The notes under the pieces are model-generated. The model searched no databases and was not told where the DNA came from. It worked only from the letters and a program-made list of their open reading frames with translations. This document shows positions 47,374 to 56,621 of a DNA stretch of 64,000 nt, piece after piece. The DNA is from Pseudomonadota bacterium. Lineage in GTDB: Bacteria; Pseudomonadota; Alphaproteobacteria; Rhizobiales; Xanthobacteraceae. Every line of letters starts with the position of its first letter. Position 1 is the first letter of the stretch. The translations under genes were made by a program, and so were the position numbers. Location of the stretch: contig JAEYRD010000069.1 in assembly GCA_023435725.1 (NCBI GenBank), positions 1-64,000 of the forward strand, read 5' to 3'.

Positions 47374-47517
47374 TCACAATGGATGCAGCAAATGACTGCT
47401 GGCGTAAGCCGCATCGTGCTGCGCGCGCTGCTCGATGAAAAGCTGCCCGGTGAAGAGCAATGCCCCGGTGAAAACGAGCGTGAGCATCGCGGTCGCGAAT
47501 TGACTGGCATCATTCAT
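47374..47517 (-). CDS. small single-pass membrane protein, 47 aa
   Basis: The frame from the ATG at 47517 reads NDASQFATAMLTLVFTGALLFTG and continues with a charged stretch EQRAQHDAAYASS. This gives one hydrophobic helix near the N-terminus and a polar tail, the usual look of a small inner-membrane protein. Upstream the frame stays open but turns Arg-rich. The ribosome binding site is weak (AGAGAAG). The function is unknown. Confidence 0.45.
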   Translation of the reverse strand: MNDASQFATAMLTLVFTGALLFTGQLFIEQRAQHDAAYASSHLLHPL

Positions 47518-47635
47518 CGTGCGGACTTCTCTGTCATCGGTACGCACGGTGAACGCAGGCCGACCGTCGGCAGTTCCTATATGCGCTAAAGAAATTGCCG
47601 ATTTATCCCGACCGATAGCCGTCCGGCCGGCAGCC

Positions 47636-48301
47636 TCAATAGTTGATCTCCATCCGCAGTCCGCGCGGATCGATCTCCTCCCCGCCGACGCGCTCCGTGC
47701 TGTCGCGCGCCGCGACGGCGCAAGCACAGGCATCGATCAGATCGTCGCGGCCAATGCCCGTGCCGTGACGCTGCGTCAGCCATTTCGGCAGACGCGTGAA
47801 GCCGCGTTGCGCGAGCAGCGCGATGCGCTGTTCGCGGCCTTCCATCGATGTCTTCTTCGCAAGCCGAACTCGTCCTGCCAGATTCCAGAAAACCAATTCC
47901 GGATGCGCTTCGCCGATCGTCTCTTGCCGCGCCGGCGTCATGATCTCGTCGACATCCCGGATCTTGTCCCTGATATTCCAGAGCTGCGCCGACACGCCCA
48001 TGCCCTTGCCTTCGTGCTTCCAATAGTGACGATTGGCCGTCGCCATGTCGGAAAATGTCCAGAGATCACGGCGCGCACCGAGAAACACGGCAGGACCGAC
48101 CAGTTCGCGTGCGCGCAAATCGCACGTTCGGTAGCCAGTCGCGTTCAATCCGATCGGCATGTCGATCATTGCGCGCGCATACGGCATCGCGAGCAATCGC
48201 GTCAGGCCCGGCGAATAATCGAAGCCGTGATCGCCGCGATCATCGATCCACGCAACGACCCAGCCGAAACGAAACCCATCGAGTCCGAGGTACGTTGGCA
48301 C
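47636..48301 (-). CDS. DUF429 (RNase H-like fold) protein
   Basis: The 221-residue protein starts YLGLDGFRFGWVVAWIDD, a DUF429 opening, with AMIDMPIGL and the catalytic-looking acidic residues, and DLIDACACAVAARD near the C-terminus. The family is a predicted RNase H-fold nuclease with no proven substrate. It follows the serine hydrolase gene by a 28-base gap on the same strand. Confidence 0.82.
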   Translation of the reverse strand: MPTYLGLDGFRFGWVVAWIDDRGDHGFDYSPGLTRLLAMPYARAMIDMPIGLNATGYRTCDLRARELVGPAVFLGARRDLWTFSDMATANRHYWKHEGKGMGVSAQLWNIRDKIRDVDEIMTPARQETIGEAHPELVFWNLAGRVRLAKKTSMEGREQRIALLAQRGFTRLPKWLTQRHGTGIGRDDLIDACACAVAARDSTERVGGEEIDPRGLRMEINY

Positions 48302-48329
48302 GCCCTATTCCTGACGATGCCCCGGCGCA

Positions 48330-49514
48330 TCAGCTTCCGACCGCCTGGTAGGCCAGGCGCTTGAACTCGAAGAAAAATGGATTCCAGAAACCCATGTGGC
48401 GCTGGGCCATCAGCACGCCCGCGGTATTGGCCTGCGGACAGATCCACCAATGGGTACCGGCGAGCCCACCCCACTGGAACTCGCCAGTCGAGTTCGGAGG
48501 ATCGAACGGCGTCGGCGCGAAGGTCACGGCGCCGCCAAGGCCAAAGCCCTTGCCGGGCATCGGCCCGAGATTGGCGAAGCGGATGGTCTGGCCTGCGGGC
48601 AACTGGTTCGTCATCATCTGCCGCAGCGTGTCCGGCTGCAGCAGCGCAGCCGAGCCGGGCACCAAGGCGCGCACCAGTGCGAGCATGTCCGGCAAGGTCG
48701 AAACCAGACCGCCGCCACCCGACAGCCGCGGGAACGGCCGCTGATAGGCCTGCGGAAAAGGCAGATTGTCGGCGCGCGTGAGGCCCGGCTTCATGGGATC
48801 GAGCACGTCGGCGCCGGTGTAGTGCGCGACCAGCCTGCCCTGCTGCGCTTCCGGCACGTGAAAGCCGGTATCGGTCATGCCGAGCCGATCGAAGATCCGC
48901 TCCTTGAGGAACGCATCGAGGGATTTGCCCGAGACGACCTCCACGATGCGGCCGAGCACGTCGGTCGCCACCGAATATTCCCAGGACGCGCCGGGATGAT
49001 AGGACAGCGGCAGATCGGCGAGCTGGTCGATCATGTCGGTCAGCGGCGTCAGCGGATTGAGCACGCGCGCCTCGTTGTAGCCTTTGAACAGCACCGTGCC
49101 GGGATCGAAGATACCGTAGCTGAGCCCGGAGGTATGGGTCAGGAGCTGACGGATCGTGATCGGGCCCCTCGCCGGCTCGACATCGGCAAGGCTCAAAGCG
49201 CCCTGCTTCAGGACCTTGCGGTCGCCGAGCTGCGGCAGGAATCTCTCGACGGGGTCATCAAGCCCGATGCGGCCTTCCTCGACCAGCAGCATGATCGAGC
49301 ACGTGATGAAGATCTTGGTGTTGGAAAACGCGCGAAAGATGTGGTCGGGACGAAGTGCGGTGTTCGCCTCGCGGTCGGCGAAGCCGACACATTGCTGGTC
49401 GACCACCTCGCGCCCGCGCAGCACCGCCCAGGACACGCCCGGAATGATCTCCTGATCGACATAGTGCTGCATCGCCGTCCGTACGGCGGAAAAATCGGTT
49501 GTCCTGGCGTCCAT
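48330..49514 (-). CDS. serine hydrolase, beta-lactamase/class C esterase fold
   Basis: The 394-residue protein shows the SxxK motif in FRAFSNTKIFITC and the YxN-type tyrosine in SWEYSVATDVLGRIVE, with the usual C-terminal HxG-like pattern replaced by WGGLAGTHWWICPQ. This is the layout of class C type esterases (EstB and relatives). No signal peptide is evident, so it is probably cytosolic and acts on an ester substrate, not beta-lactams. It is not an antibiotic resistance claim. Confidence 0.85.
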   Translation of the reverse strand: MDARTTDFSAVRTAMQHYVDQEIIPGVSWAVLRGREVVDQQCVGFADREANTALRPDHIFRAFSNTKIFITCSIMLLVEEGRIGLDDPVERFLPQLGDRKVLKQGALSLADVEPARGPITIRQLLTHTSGLSYGIFDPGTVLFKGYNEARVLNPLTPLTDMIDQLADLPLSYHPGASWEYSVATDVLGRIVEVVSGKSLDAFLKERIFDRLGMTDTGFHVPEAQQGRLVAHYTGADVLDPMKPGLTRADNLPFPQAYQRPFPRLSGGGGLVSTLPDMLALVRALVPGSAALLQPDTLRQMMTNQLPAGQTIRFANLGPMPGKGFGLGGAVTFAPTPFDPPNSTGEFQWGGLAGTHWWICPQANTAGVLMAQRHMGFWNPFFFEFKRLAYQAVGS

Positions 49515-49589
49515 GTGTTTCCCCCGATTGTGGTTGGAGAGGATATAGCGCGAATTCGCCGGATATGAAGCCCGTCCGAACGGGTCCGC

Positions 49590-50282
49590 TCATTCCTGCT
49601 TCATCAGGGCGGTGACGTGCAGGCGGCGGCGGATTTTCATACCTTGCCGCTGATAGAGCGCGATGGCCGAGGCATTGTTAGAAAACACGTGCAGGAATGG
49701 AATTTCGCCGCGCGCCTCGATCCGGCGCGCGACCGCGGCGAGCAGCGCCTGCGCGTAGCCGCGCCCCCGATATTCCGGATGCACGCAGACGGCGGTCATC
49801 TCGACGAAATTTCCCGGCTTCATCCGCTCGCCCGTCATCGCAACCAATTCGCCGGCGGCGCGTATACCGAGGAAGGTACCGAGCTGATGCGTCCGCGCGG
49901 CGAACGGCCCGGGCTTCGTCAACGCGGTCAGCGCCATCATGGCGGGAACGTCGGCAGTCCCCAGCGTGACGATCTCGGCATCGCGCAGCGGGCTATCGGC
50001 GGGCGAGCCGATCATCTGCTCCCCGGTCTCGGCGAGGACGACCTTGAAGCCGGCAGGAATGTCGACCGGCTCCGGCGTGAACAGCGCGGCGACCTGCGAG
50101 CCCGACATGAGATCACCAAGCGCCGCAAAACTTGCCGCGGACATATCGACCATGTCGGCAAACGGCGTCATGTCCACGGGATAGCGCAGCGCCCGCGGGC
50201 CGCCCTCCGCCAGATGCTTCTGGCTGGTCGTCAGCGCGCTCCAGATCGGCCGATCCAGCAGCGACACATCGCTGTCCGACAC
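49590..50282 (-). CDS. GNAT-family acetyltransferase
   Basis: The 230-residue protein has an N-terminal domain of unknown function and a C-terminal GNAT domain with the acetyl-CoA loop VCVHPEYRGRGYAQALLAAVARRI and NNASAIALYQRQGM. The start is probably GTG 50282, which follows AAGGA by eight bases; the frame is open to 50321 but with a low-complexity stretch. It is next to a Lin0512-type gene, whose stop is only four bases away from this start. The substrate is unknown. Confidence 0.85.
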   Translation of the reverse strand: MSDSDVSLLDRPIWSALTTSQKHLAEGGPRALRYPVDMTPFADMVDMSAASFAALGDLMSGSQVAALFTPEPVDIPAGFKVVLAETGEQMIGSPADSPLRDAEIVTLGTADVPAMMALTALTKPGPFAARTHQLGTFLGIRAAGELVAMTGERMKPGNFVEMTAVCVHPEYRGRGYAQALLAAVARRIEARGEIPFLHVFSNNASAIALYQRQGMKIRRRLHVTALMKQE

Positions 50283-50286
50283 CGGC

Positions 50287-50634
50287 CTAGTCCTTGTCGA
50301 AGCTGACGATGACGGCCGCATTGGCGATGAGGATGGGATCGTTGGCCTGCTCCGTGGCCGAGGGAATCTCCAGCCCGCCCTTGACCGCGTTGACGGTCAC
50401 TGTGCCGTAAGGCAGCTCCTTGGCGACGGCCTCCTTGTCGACCGCTTCGGGATTGGGCACCGCGATCGTGACATCGACGAACATGTCGTTTGCGGTCTTC
50501 CCGATCATCCGGAAGAAACCGAGGCTCGAATGCCTGATCGCATCCGACACCGCGCGCTTCGCCGCCTTGGTGGCGTCCTTGCCGTGAACGTCGACGCCCA
50601 TGCCCATCTCGGTGATACAGCGAACGCGAGTCAT
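50287..50634 (-). CDS. Lin0512-family conserved protein
   Basis: The 115-residue protein matches the Lin0512 family: RCITEMGMGVDVHGKDATKAAKRAVSDAIRHSSLGFF and PYGTVTVNAVKGGLEIPSA. The family has a predicted oligomeric alpha/beta fold; its role is not known. It is followed by the GNAT gene with only a four-base gap, suggesting an operon. Confidence 0.85.
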   Translation of the reverse strand: MTRVRCITEMGMGVDVHGKDATKAAKRAVSDAIRHSSLGFFRMIGKTANDMFVDVTIAVPNPEAVDKEAVAKELPYGTVTVNAVKGGLEIPSATEQANDPILIANAAVIVSFDKD

Positions 50635-50728
50635 GTCTTATTCCTGTCGTTGGTTGGATGATTGAGAGTGTCGGTGATCGGTGATCGCGACACAAGTCGT
50701 TATCGTGGCCAAGTCGGCCCACCTACTC

Positions 50729-50814
50729 CGTCATTGCGAGCGCAGCGAAGAAATCCAGACTGTCTCCCGCGGAACACTCTGGATTGCTTCGTCGCTGCGC
50801 TCCTCGCAATGACG
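50729..50814. repeat. dispersed palindromic repeat, CGTCATTGCGAGCG family (copy 2)
   Basis: It opens CGTCATTGCGAGCGCAGCGA and closes CGCTCCTCGCAATGACG, with AAATCCAGACTGT / ACTCTGGATTGCTTC near the centre. It is a near-perfect inverted repeat of about 86 bases. It sits in the gap between the Lin0512 gene start and the convergent end of the TPP enzyme gene. Confidence 0.7.
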
Positions 50815-50838
50815 GGTGTGACGAGAGCATCGAACACT

Positions 50839-52503
50839 TCACGCCTTCGACCTCTCATGCGCCCGCAGTTCGTCGACGAGCACCCGCACGTTCTCCGAAT
50901 AATCGATCGGGATCGAGACGAGATGCACGCCGCCCTCCTTGAACGCGGCGTCGAGCGTCGCAGCAAAGCTGTCGATGCTCTCGATGCGATGCCCCTTCGC
51001 GCCGTATGCCTTTGCATAAAGGACAAAGTCAGGATTGCCAAAGGTCATGCCGAAATCGGCAAAATGATCGACGGCCTGCTTCCAGCGGATCATGCCATAG
51101 GCGTTGTCCTCGAGCACCAGCACGACCAGGTTGAGCTTGAGGCGGACGGCCGTTTCCATCTCCTGGCTGTTCATCATGAAGCCACCGTCGCCGGCGACCG
51201 CGAGCACGCGGCGGTCGGGATAGAGCATCGCGGCCATCATCGCCGACGGCAGGCCGGCCCCCATCGTCGCCAGCGCATTGTCCAGCAGCAGCGTGTTGGC
51301 GACGCGGGTGCGGTAGTTGCGCGCGAACCAGATCTTGTACATGCCGTTGTCGAGCGCGACGATGCCGTTCTCCGGGATCACCTGCCGGATGTCGTGTACG
51401 ATCCGCTGCGGCGTCGGCGGCCAGCGCGTCTCGGTCGCGCGGTCGGCGATGTGGCTCAGGATCTCCTCGCGCAACGGCAAGAGCGCCGCTGCTTGCGGCA
51501 ACTTGCCTTCGACGCGGTCGGCGAGCAACTCGAGGCTCGGGCCGACGTCGCCTACGACCTCCGCATCGGGAAAATACACCAGTTCGACGCTCGCCGGCGT
51601 GTAACTGACGTGGATGACCTTCGGCCCCGATGGTCCCATGATGAAGGGTGGCTTTTCGACAGGATCGTGGCCGATCGCCACGATCAGATCGGCGGCGTCG
51701 ATGGCGTCGTGGACGTAGTCGCGCTCGGACAGCGCGGCGGTTCCCATATAGAGATTGGTGCCACCGGGCACGGTGCCCTTGCCCATCTGCGTCGTGAAGA
51801 ATGGAATGCCGGTCCGACGCACGAAGTTGGCGATGCCGTGGGTGGACCGCGGCCGGCTGGTCGCAGCGCCCATCATCACCAGCGGACGTTTTGCGGCCAG
51901 AATCATCTCGGTGGCACGGTCGAGCGCGGCGCGGTGAGCGACGGGGATTTCGATCGGATGAACCGGGATCACGGGGACCGCGGGTACTTTATCGCCAGCG
52001 ATGTCTTCCGGCAATTCGAGATGCACCGGTCCTGGCCGCTCCTCCATCGCCACTCGGAAGGCGTCACGCACCACGGTCGGGATGCTGGAGGCGCTGACGA
52101 TCTGCCGCGATAATTTCGTCAACGGCTTCATGGTCGCCACCACGTCCACGATCTGGAAGCGCGCCTGCCGGCTGCTCATGATCGGCTTCTGGCCGGTGAT
52201 CAAAATCATCGGCATCGCGCCGAGATGCGCATAGGCAGCACCCGTGGACAGGTTGAGTGCCCCGGGTCCGAGCGTCGAGAGACAAACGCCGGGCTTGCCG
52301 GTCAGCCGCCCATGTGTAGCGGCCATGAAGGCGGCGGCCTGCTCGTGGCGGGTCAGGATCAACTCGATCTTGGAGGTGCGCAAGGATTCCACGAGGTCGA
52401 GGTTTTCCTCGCCAGGGACGCCAAAGATGCGGTCGACGCCTTCGTTCTCCAGCGCCGCGACAAACAGGTCCGATCCCTTCGCTTTGCGTTCCTGCCCGCT
52501 CAT
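50839..52503 (-). CDS. thiamine-pyrophosphate enzyme, acetolactate-synthase-like
   Basis: The 554-residue protein has the N-terminal ThDP domain with the conserved Glu in ILTRHEQAAAFMA, and the C-terminal ThDP-binding block AVAGDGGFMMNSQEMETAVRLKLNLVVLVLEDNAYGMI (GDG...N). The ATG at 52503 follows GGAGGCGAC; a longer frame to 52905 runs through repeat DNA and is rejected. Length fits catabolic acetolactate synthase or another carboligase/decarboxylase of this superfamily. No regulatory small subunit gene is adjacent, so an IlvB role is not proven. Confidence 0.88.
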   Translation of the reverse strand: MSGQERKAKGSDLFVAALENEGVDRIFGVPGEENLDLVESLRTSKIELILTRHEQAAAFMAATHGRLTGKPGVCLSTLGPGALNLSTGAAYAHLGAMPMILITGQKPIMSSRQARFQIVDVVATMKPLTKLSRQIVSASSIPTVVRDAFRVAMEERPGPVHLELPEDIAGDKVPAVPVIPVHPIEIPVAHRAALDRATEMILAAKRPLVMMGAATSRPRSTHGIANFVRRTGIPFFTTQMGKGTVPGGTNLYMGTAALSERDYVHDAIDAADLIVAIGHDPVEKPPFIMGPSGPKVIHVSYTPASVELVYFPDAEVVGDVGPSLELLADRVEGKLPQAAALLPLREEILSHIADRATETRWPPTPQRIVHDIRQVIPENGIVALDNGMYKIWFARNYRTRVANTLLLDNALATMGAGLPSAMMAAMLYPDRRVLAVAGDGGFMMNSQEMETAVRLKLNLVVLVLEDNAYGMIRWKQAVDHFADFGMTFGNPDFVLYAKAYGAKGHRIESIDSFAATLDAAFKEGGVHLVSIPIDYSENVRVLVDELRAHERSKA

Positions 52504-52609
52504 GTCGCCTCCGCTTGCTGTGCGTCCCTGTGGTTCACGGGAGCCGAACGCATGGTAACGGTCTGCGGCACGGGCACAACTCACAAAGAGGCGTGCAGCT
52601 GCCTCAACA

Positions 52610-52691
52610 CCGTCATTGCGAGCGCCCGCGAAGCAATCCAGAGTCTTTCCGCGGATGCAGTCTGGATTGCTTCGCTGCGCTCGCGATGACG
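52610..52691. repeat. dispersed palindromic repeat, CGTCATTGCGAGCG family (copy 3)
   Basis: It opens CGTCATTGCGAGCGCCCGC and closes GCTGCGCTCGCGATGACGG; the central part GCAATCCAGAGTCTTTCCGC / GATGCAGTCTGGATTGCTTC is shared with copies 1 and 2. It lies upstream of the TPP enzyme gene. Confidence 0.7.
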
Positions 52692-53540
52692 GAGTGTGGG
52701 CGAGAGCGTCCACCCCTCGCGTGTCCCGGACGGGGTGCGGCACGCAGTGACGCTCCGCAGAGCCGGGACCCAGAAGGCCGCGGCACTCGCCGCTGCGTGG
52801 GCCCCGGCTCTGCAGCGCATCACCATAGCGCGTCGAAAACGCGCGTAAACGCGCTCTTGGTGCTGCGCTGCGTCCGGGCACGAGACCTTGTTCGACAATT
52901 GACACGCCTTCGCATCCTCGCGGCTTGTTTCGCCCGAGCTTTGCTTGGTCGCCTCACCCGTGAAAGAGGGCGCAGGGAAGACCGAGAGCCGGCTGGCTCC
53001 CATGGACCGCCATGCCAGAAGCAGATTGCGCTACGATGCACAGCGGGAAACAGGGCAACCGGAAGCATCCCGGCCTTCCCTGCGCAGTGGTTGGAACGGC
53101 TTATGTCGCGCTCTCCCCGGGGAGCGATGCACTATTGCCCCCGTCGCCTTGCGGATGGCTGATGCGCGCGTCCGGTCGGACAGCACATATCACCGCAAGA
53201 CTTGACGCACAGACTCCGGGCGCCAGAACCACACGATTTGGCCGTACGTTGATCACACCGGTCGTGTGCGCGAGGTATTCACTCACGGCTCTCCGCCCTG
53301 CGAAATCCCTTCGCGCCGATGTGATCCACTTCCACCGCCGCCCGGCCCGCGTGTCGTGACGATCGCGATACGCCCCTCTTCCTTGGGCCGAGTCGTGGCG
53401 ACAGATACGCTGTTTCCGAAATTCGGCAAAGCAGAATATTTTTACTGCCGCGAATTGACCGACCGTTTGGGGGTTTTGCCCGTCGGGCACCACAATATCC
53501 CGTAGCCGCGCCACGTGCCCTTCGGGTTCAGCACGGGGGC
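52692..53540. repeat. long degenerate dispersed repeat, no gene
   Basis: About 850 bases between the TPP enzyme and the second autotransporter have long open frames on several strands (for example 53101-53610 minus) with Arg- and Gly-rich, unlikely translations. Segments such as TTCACGGGTGAGGCGACC, CAATTCGCGGCAGTAAAAAT (minus) and GGGGCGTATCGCGATCGTC (minus) belong to a long repeat that I recognise from Bradyrhizobium from memory. I call no gene here. Confidence 0.5.
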
Positions 53541-53683
53541 ACGATAGCGCGCAACGCGGCGCCTCGCCTCTACCGTTTCTCGCAAGAGAGAGTGACGTTC
53601 GATGATCCATTCACCGAATTCGGCCGGCGACAGACGCCCTCCTGGCGGAGAGCGACCGTCTGTCCGTCCATCACAACGTCCCG

Positions 53684-56344
53684 TCAGAACTTCATGTTGA
53701 AGTTGGCCTTGACGGACTGGTCCGAAACGCCAGAGCCAAACTGGCCGCCGTAGGAGACGCCGAAGGTGGCGGCGCGCGTCAGCGCGAAGTCGAGCCCCGC
53801 CTCCCCCACGGCCGCGTTGCGCGCGATCGGAACGCCGCCGACCGTGAACACCGAGCCGCCGGCAAACGTCATCGCCGCAAGCGGCGTCACGTCGCCGAAG
53901 GCATGACGCCAGCCGAGCATGCCCCTTGCCGTCGCATTGATCCCGCCCATCGCGAAGGCGGTCGAAGCGCGCAGCCCGAGCGTTGTGAAGGTCGCATCGG
54001 TCGTGGCGCTCGCGCCCGACAAAGCGGCGGCGGCGCCTCGCTCGGTGAAGCTGTCAGTCCGTAGGCTCACATAGGCGAGGTTGGCGAACGGCTCGAAGGC
54101 GACGTTGCCGGCGCGGACGCCATAGCCGAGCTCGCCGAAGGCCTGCGCCGTGCTTGCGTTGTAGCCACCCTTGAGGCTGTCGGCATAACCGGGGAAAACC
54201 GCGGAGCGGCTGGTCGACAAATCGTGCCAAGTGTAGGCCGCGCCCGTGCGGAAGGCGAGATTGCCCCACTGCGTGCCGCCATAGAGGCCGACATGATAGT
54301 TGTCGCTCGTTCCCGACGAATGACGGTCGCGCACGTTGAATTCGGTGCGGCTGTAACCCGAGACCGCTCCGAGGCGCCAGGTGTCGAACACCGGAGCATC
54401 GGCGCCGATGAAGAAGCCGCCGGTCGAACGGTTGAGACGCGCCGCATTGCCGTCGCCATTCGTATGACCCCAGGAGCCGAAGCCCCGCCCCCAGACTGCG
54501 AGGCGATCCGTCGTCGCGGCGACCGCCCGCGGCTCGCCGTCATCATAGGTCACGACCGCGCCGCTGGAGGCACCAACTGAATCGAAGGCCGCACGGATGC
54601 GGTCGTTGACCGCATTGCGCAGGAAGCGGCTATCCTCGATCAGCGCAGTCCGCGCCGAGGCGTGGATCTCGCCCGAAAGCTGGTCGAAGGCATATTGCGC
54701 CTGCCCGGCCGAGAGGTTCAGCACCGCGTTGTAGAGCGGGCTGCCGAAGCCGACGCTCTCGACGCCGCTGCCGGTCGCGATCTGATTGCGCGTGACGCCG
54801 ACGTTCTGGAAGCTGACGGCGTTGCGCGTCAGCGTCAGATAGATGTTGGTGGGATCATAAGTCAGCGTAGGATCGAGGAAGGCCAGGTTCGAGGTCACTC
54901 CAGTGAAGGTCCCGGCGACGCCACCATTGGCGGTGAGGATCGTGTACTGGGTTGACGGCGCATAGTTGCCCGCGCCTGCCAGCACCTTGACCGTGCCGCC
55001 ATTGATCGTTGCCGTGCCGGTCGCGTTGATCCGGTCCGACTGGCCGGCGGCATTGACCTCGACCTCATAGATCGAGCCGGCGTTGAACAGGACGTTGCCG
55101 GCGACGTTAAGCGTGCCAATCGAGTTACCGGGCGCGATGGTGCCCGAGACGCTCGTATTGCCCACCGTGCCGCTGCCCTGCAGGCGGCCCGTTGCGAACA
55201 CATCAAGCGCGCCGCCGAGCTTGCCGTTCACAGACAGCATGCCACCCTCAACGGTAGTCGTGCCGGTGAAGCCGCTCGAATCTCCGGTCAAGATCGTCGT
55301 GCCGGCAATCTGCCGGATGGACCCATGTCCATAGATATCCGTGATATCCGTCCCGAACACGTAGTTCGCCGTAGTGTGATTGAAGACGATCTGTCCGCTT
55401 CCATTGCCAAACTGGATCGTGCCGGCGGTGAGCGTTCCCGCGTCTTGGGCCGTATGGCCTGCAGCCGCACCAATATTCAAGGTGCCGATCGATCCCGCCA
55501 ATTGAGCAATATACAGGGTGCCATTATTGAGGACGTTGACCGCGCCCCCTTCATATCCGAGGGTCAGGGTCCCCTGACCCAATCGTCCGACCGTCACGGT
55601 ATTGGCCGAGAGGATTGCGGTGGACGATATCTGCATCGTCCCGACGCCGCCCGAAGCGTTACCGATGATTACGTCCTGCACCGAGGCCGTGGCCCCATGG
55701 GAGATTGTCACTTTCCCCGTCGTGCCGCCGTCATTCCCGATCAGCAAGGAACCGCCGACAGTAAGTTTTGAATCAATGTCATCGACGAAGATTGTGCCTT
55801 TTCCCTGCGGCCCAATATCGCCAACGAGCACATTGCCTGTCGTAAAGACAGCGCCGCCATTTTCGATGTTGAGGATTCCCTCACCGCGCTCGCCTACCAC
55901 AAGGGCTCCGTTAATCAGCCAGTTCGAGTTCGTGCTATTGACGGTTATCGTGCCAAGTGACCCGGCATTGTAGCCGATCGTTACTTGGGCGCTCCCCAGC
56001 GAGCCGCCCGCATCCAGATCAAGCGTGCCCGTTCCGTTATTGCCGACGATAACGTTGAGAACGACGAAGTTCCCGCCGCTCGATATGAGCGGGCCCGGAT
56101 CGCCGAGCGCGACATCGACCGAGATGTTATCGCTGTTCCACGGAGCTACGCCCCCACTCCAGTTGGCTCCGTTGCCGTAGTCGCCCGACACCCCGGCAGT
56201 CCAGGTATAGTTGGCAGCGCATACGGGATTGGATGCAAGTGCGACGCCAAGAGCAAGCATGGATACAGATACGAAAAAACCAGCTCGCCGCTTTCGGCTT
56301 GCCAGAAACTGTAGCTGTGTCGTTCTGATCGTATCGCGCTTCAT
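53684..56344 (-). CDS. autotransporter (type Va), 886 aa
   Basis: The N-terminus has an extended signal sequence (KRRAGFFVSVSMLALGVALASNPVCA). The passenger consists of repeated units of about 45-50 residues (NGTGTLDLDAGGSLGSAQVTIGYNAGS, GEGILNIENGGAVFTTGNVLVGD) that predict a beta-solenoid. A PL-type stretch (RLQGSGTVGNTSVSGTIAPGNSIG) precedes the C-terminal barrel of about 280 residues (RLAVWGRGFGSWGHTNGDGN ... NFNMKF), which ends in a C-terminal Phe. It differs in its repeat type from the autotransporter at 25218. The divergent AraC regulator is a plausible controller. Confidence 0.92.
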   Translation of the reverse strand: MKRDTIRTTQLQFLASRKRRAGFFVSVSMLALGVALASNPVCAANYTWTAGVSGDYGNGANWSGGVAPWNSDNISVDVALGDPGPLISSGGNFVVLNVIVGNNGTGTLDLDAGGSLGSAQVTIGYNAGSLGTITVNSTNSNWLINGALVVGERGEGILNIENGGAVFTTGNVLVGDIGPQGKGTIFVDDIDSKLTVGGSLLIGNDGGTTGKVTISHGATASVQDVIIGNASGGVGTMQISSTAILSANTVTVGRLGQGTLTLGYEGGAVNVLNNGTLYIAQLAGSIGTLNIGAAAGHTAQDAGTLTAGTIQFGNGSGQIVFNHTTANYVFGTDITDIYGHGSIRQIAGTTILTGDSSGFTGTTTVEGGMLSVNGKLGGALDVFATGRLQGSGTVGNTSVSGTIAPGNSIGTLNVAGNVLFNAGSIYEVEVNAAGQSDRINATGTATINGGTVKVLAGAGNYAPSTQYTILTANGGVAGTFTGVTSNLAFLDPTLTYDPTNIYLTLTRNAVSFQNVGVTRNQIATGSGVESVGFGSPLYNAVLNLSAGQAQYAFDQLSGEIHASARTALIEDSRFLRNAVNDRIRAAFDSVGASSGAVVTYDDGEPRAVAATTDRLAVWGRGFGSWGHTNGDGNAARLNRSTGGFFIGADAPVFDTWRLGAVSGYSRTEFNVRDRHSSGTSDNYHVGLYGGTQWGNLAFRTGAAYTWHDLSTSRSAVFPGYADSLKGGYNASTAQAFGELGYGVRAGNVAFEPFANLAYVSLRTDSFTERGAAAALSGASATTDATFTTLGLRASTAFAMGGINATARGMLGWRHAFGDVTPLAAMTFAGGSVFTVGGVPIARNAAVGEAGLDFALTRAATFGVSYGGQFGSGVSDQSVKANFNMKF

Positions 56345-56621
56345 CGGTCCTGCCAGGCATATGAATCGAAGGCGATCGCATCCGGACCATGCGGAAGCCG
56401 CAACGAATCGAATGCGCGCGCCTCAAATGGCTGCTGCAAAACAGATTTAGTGGGGGCGACTTCGATCGTCGCGACAGAGAAGGAAGCGTCGATGGACGCT
56501 GAGTGCAATCGAACTAAATCCTTGCGCTACTTGCGCATCTGCAACACTTCCCTTGCTTTTCAGGCGTCTTCGCTCTTGTTATCTTGCGCTTAGAGACCAT
56601 CCACATTGCACTTTGGTTCCT

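Noticed and set aside
53101..53610. 169-codon minus-strand frame upstream of the second autotransporter
   Set aside because: It lies in dispersed repeat DNA and the translation is Arg-rich and unstructured.
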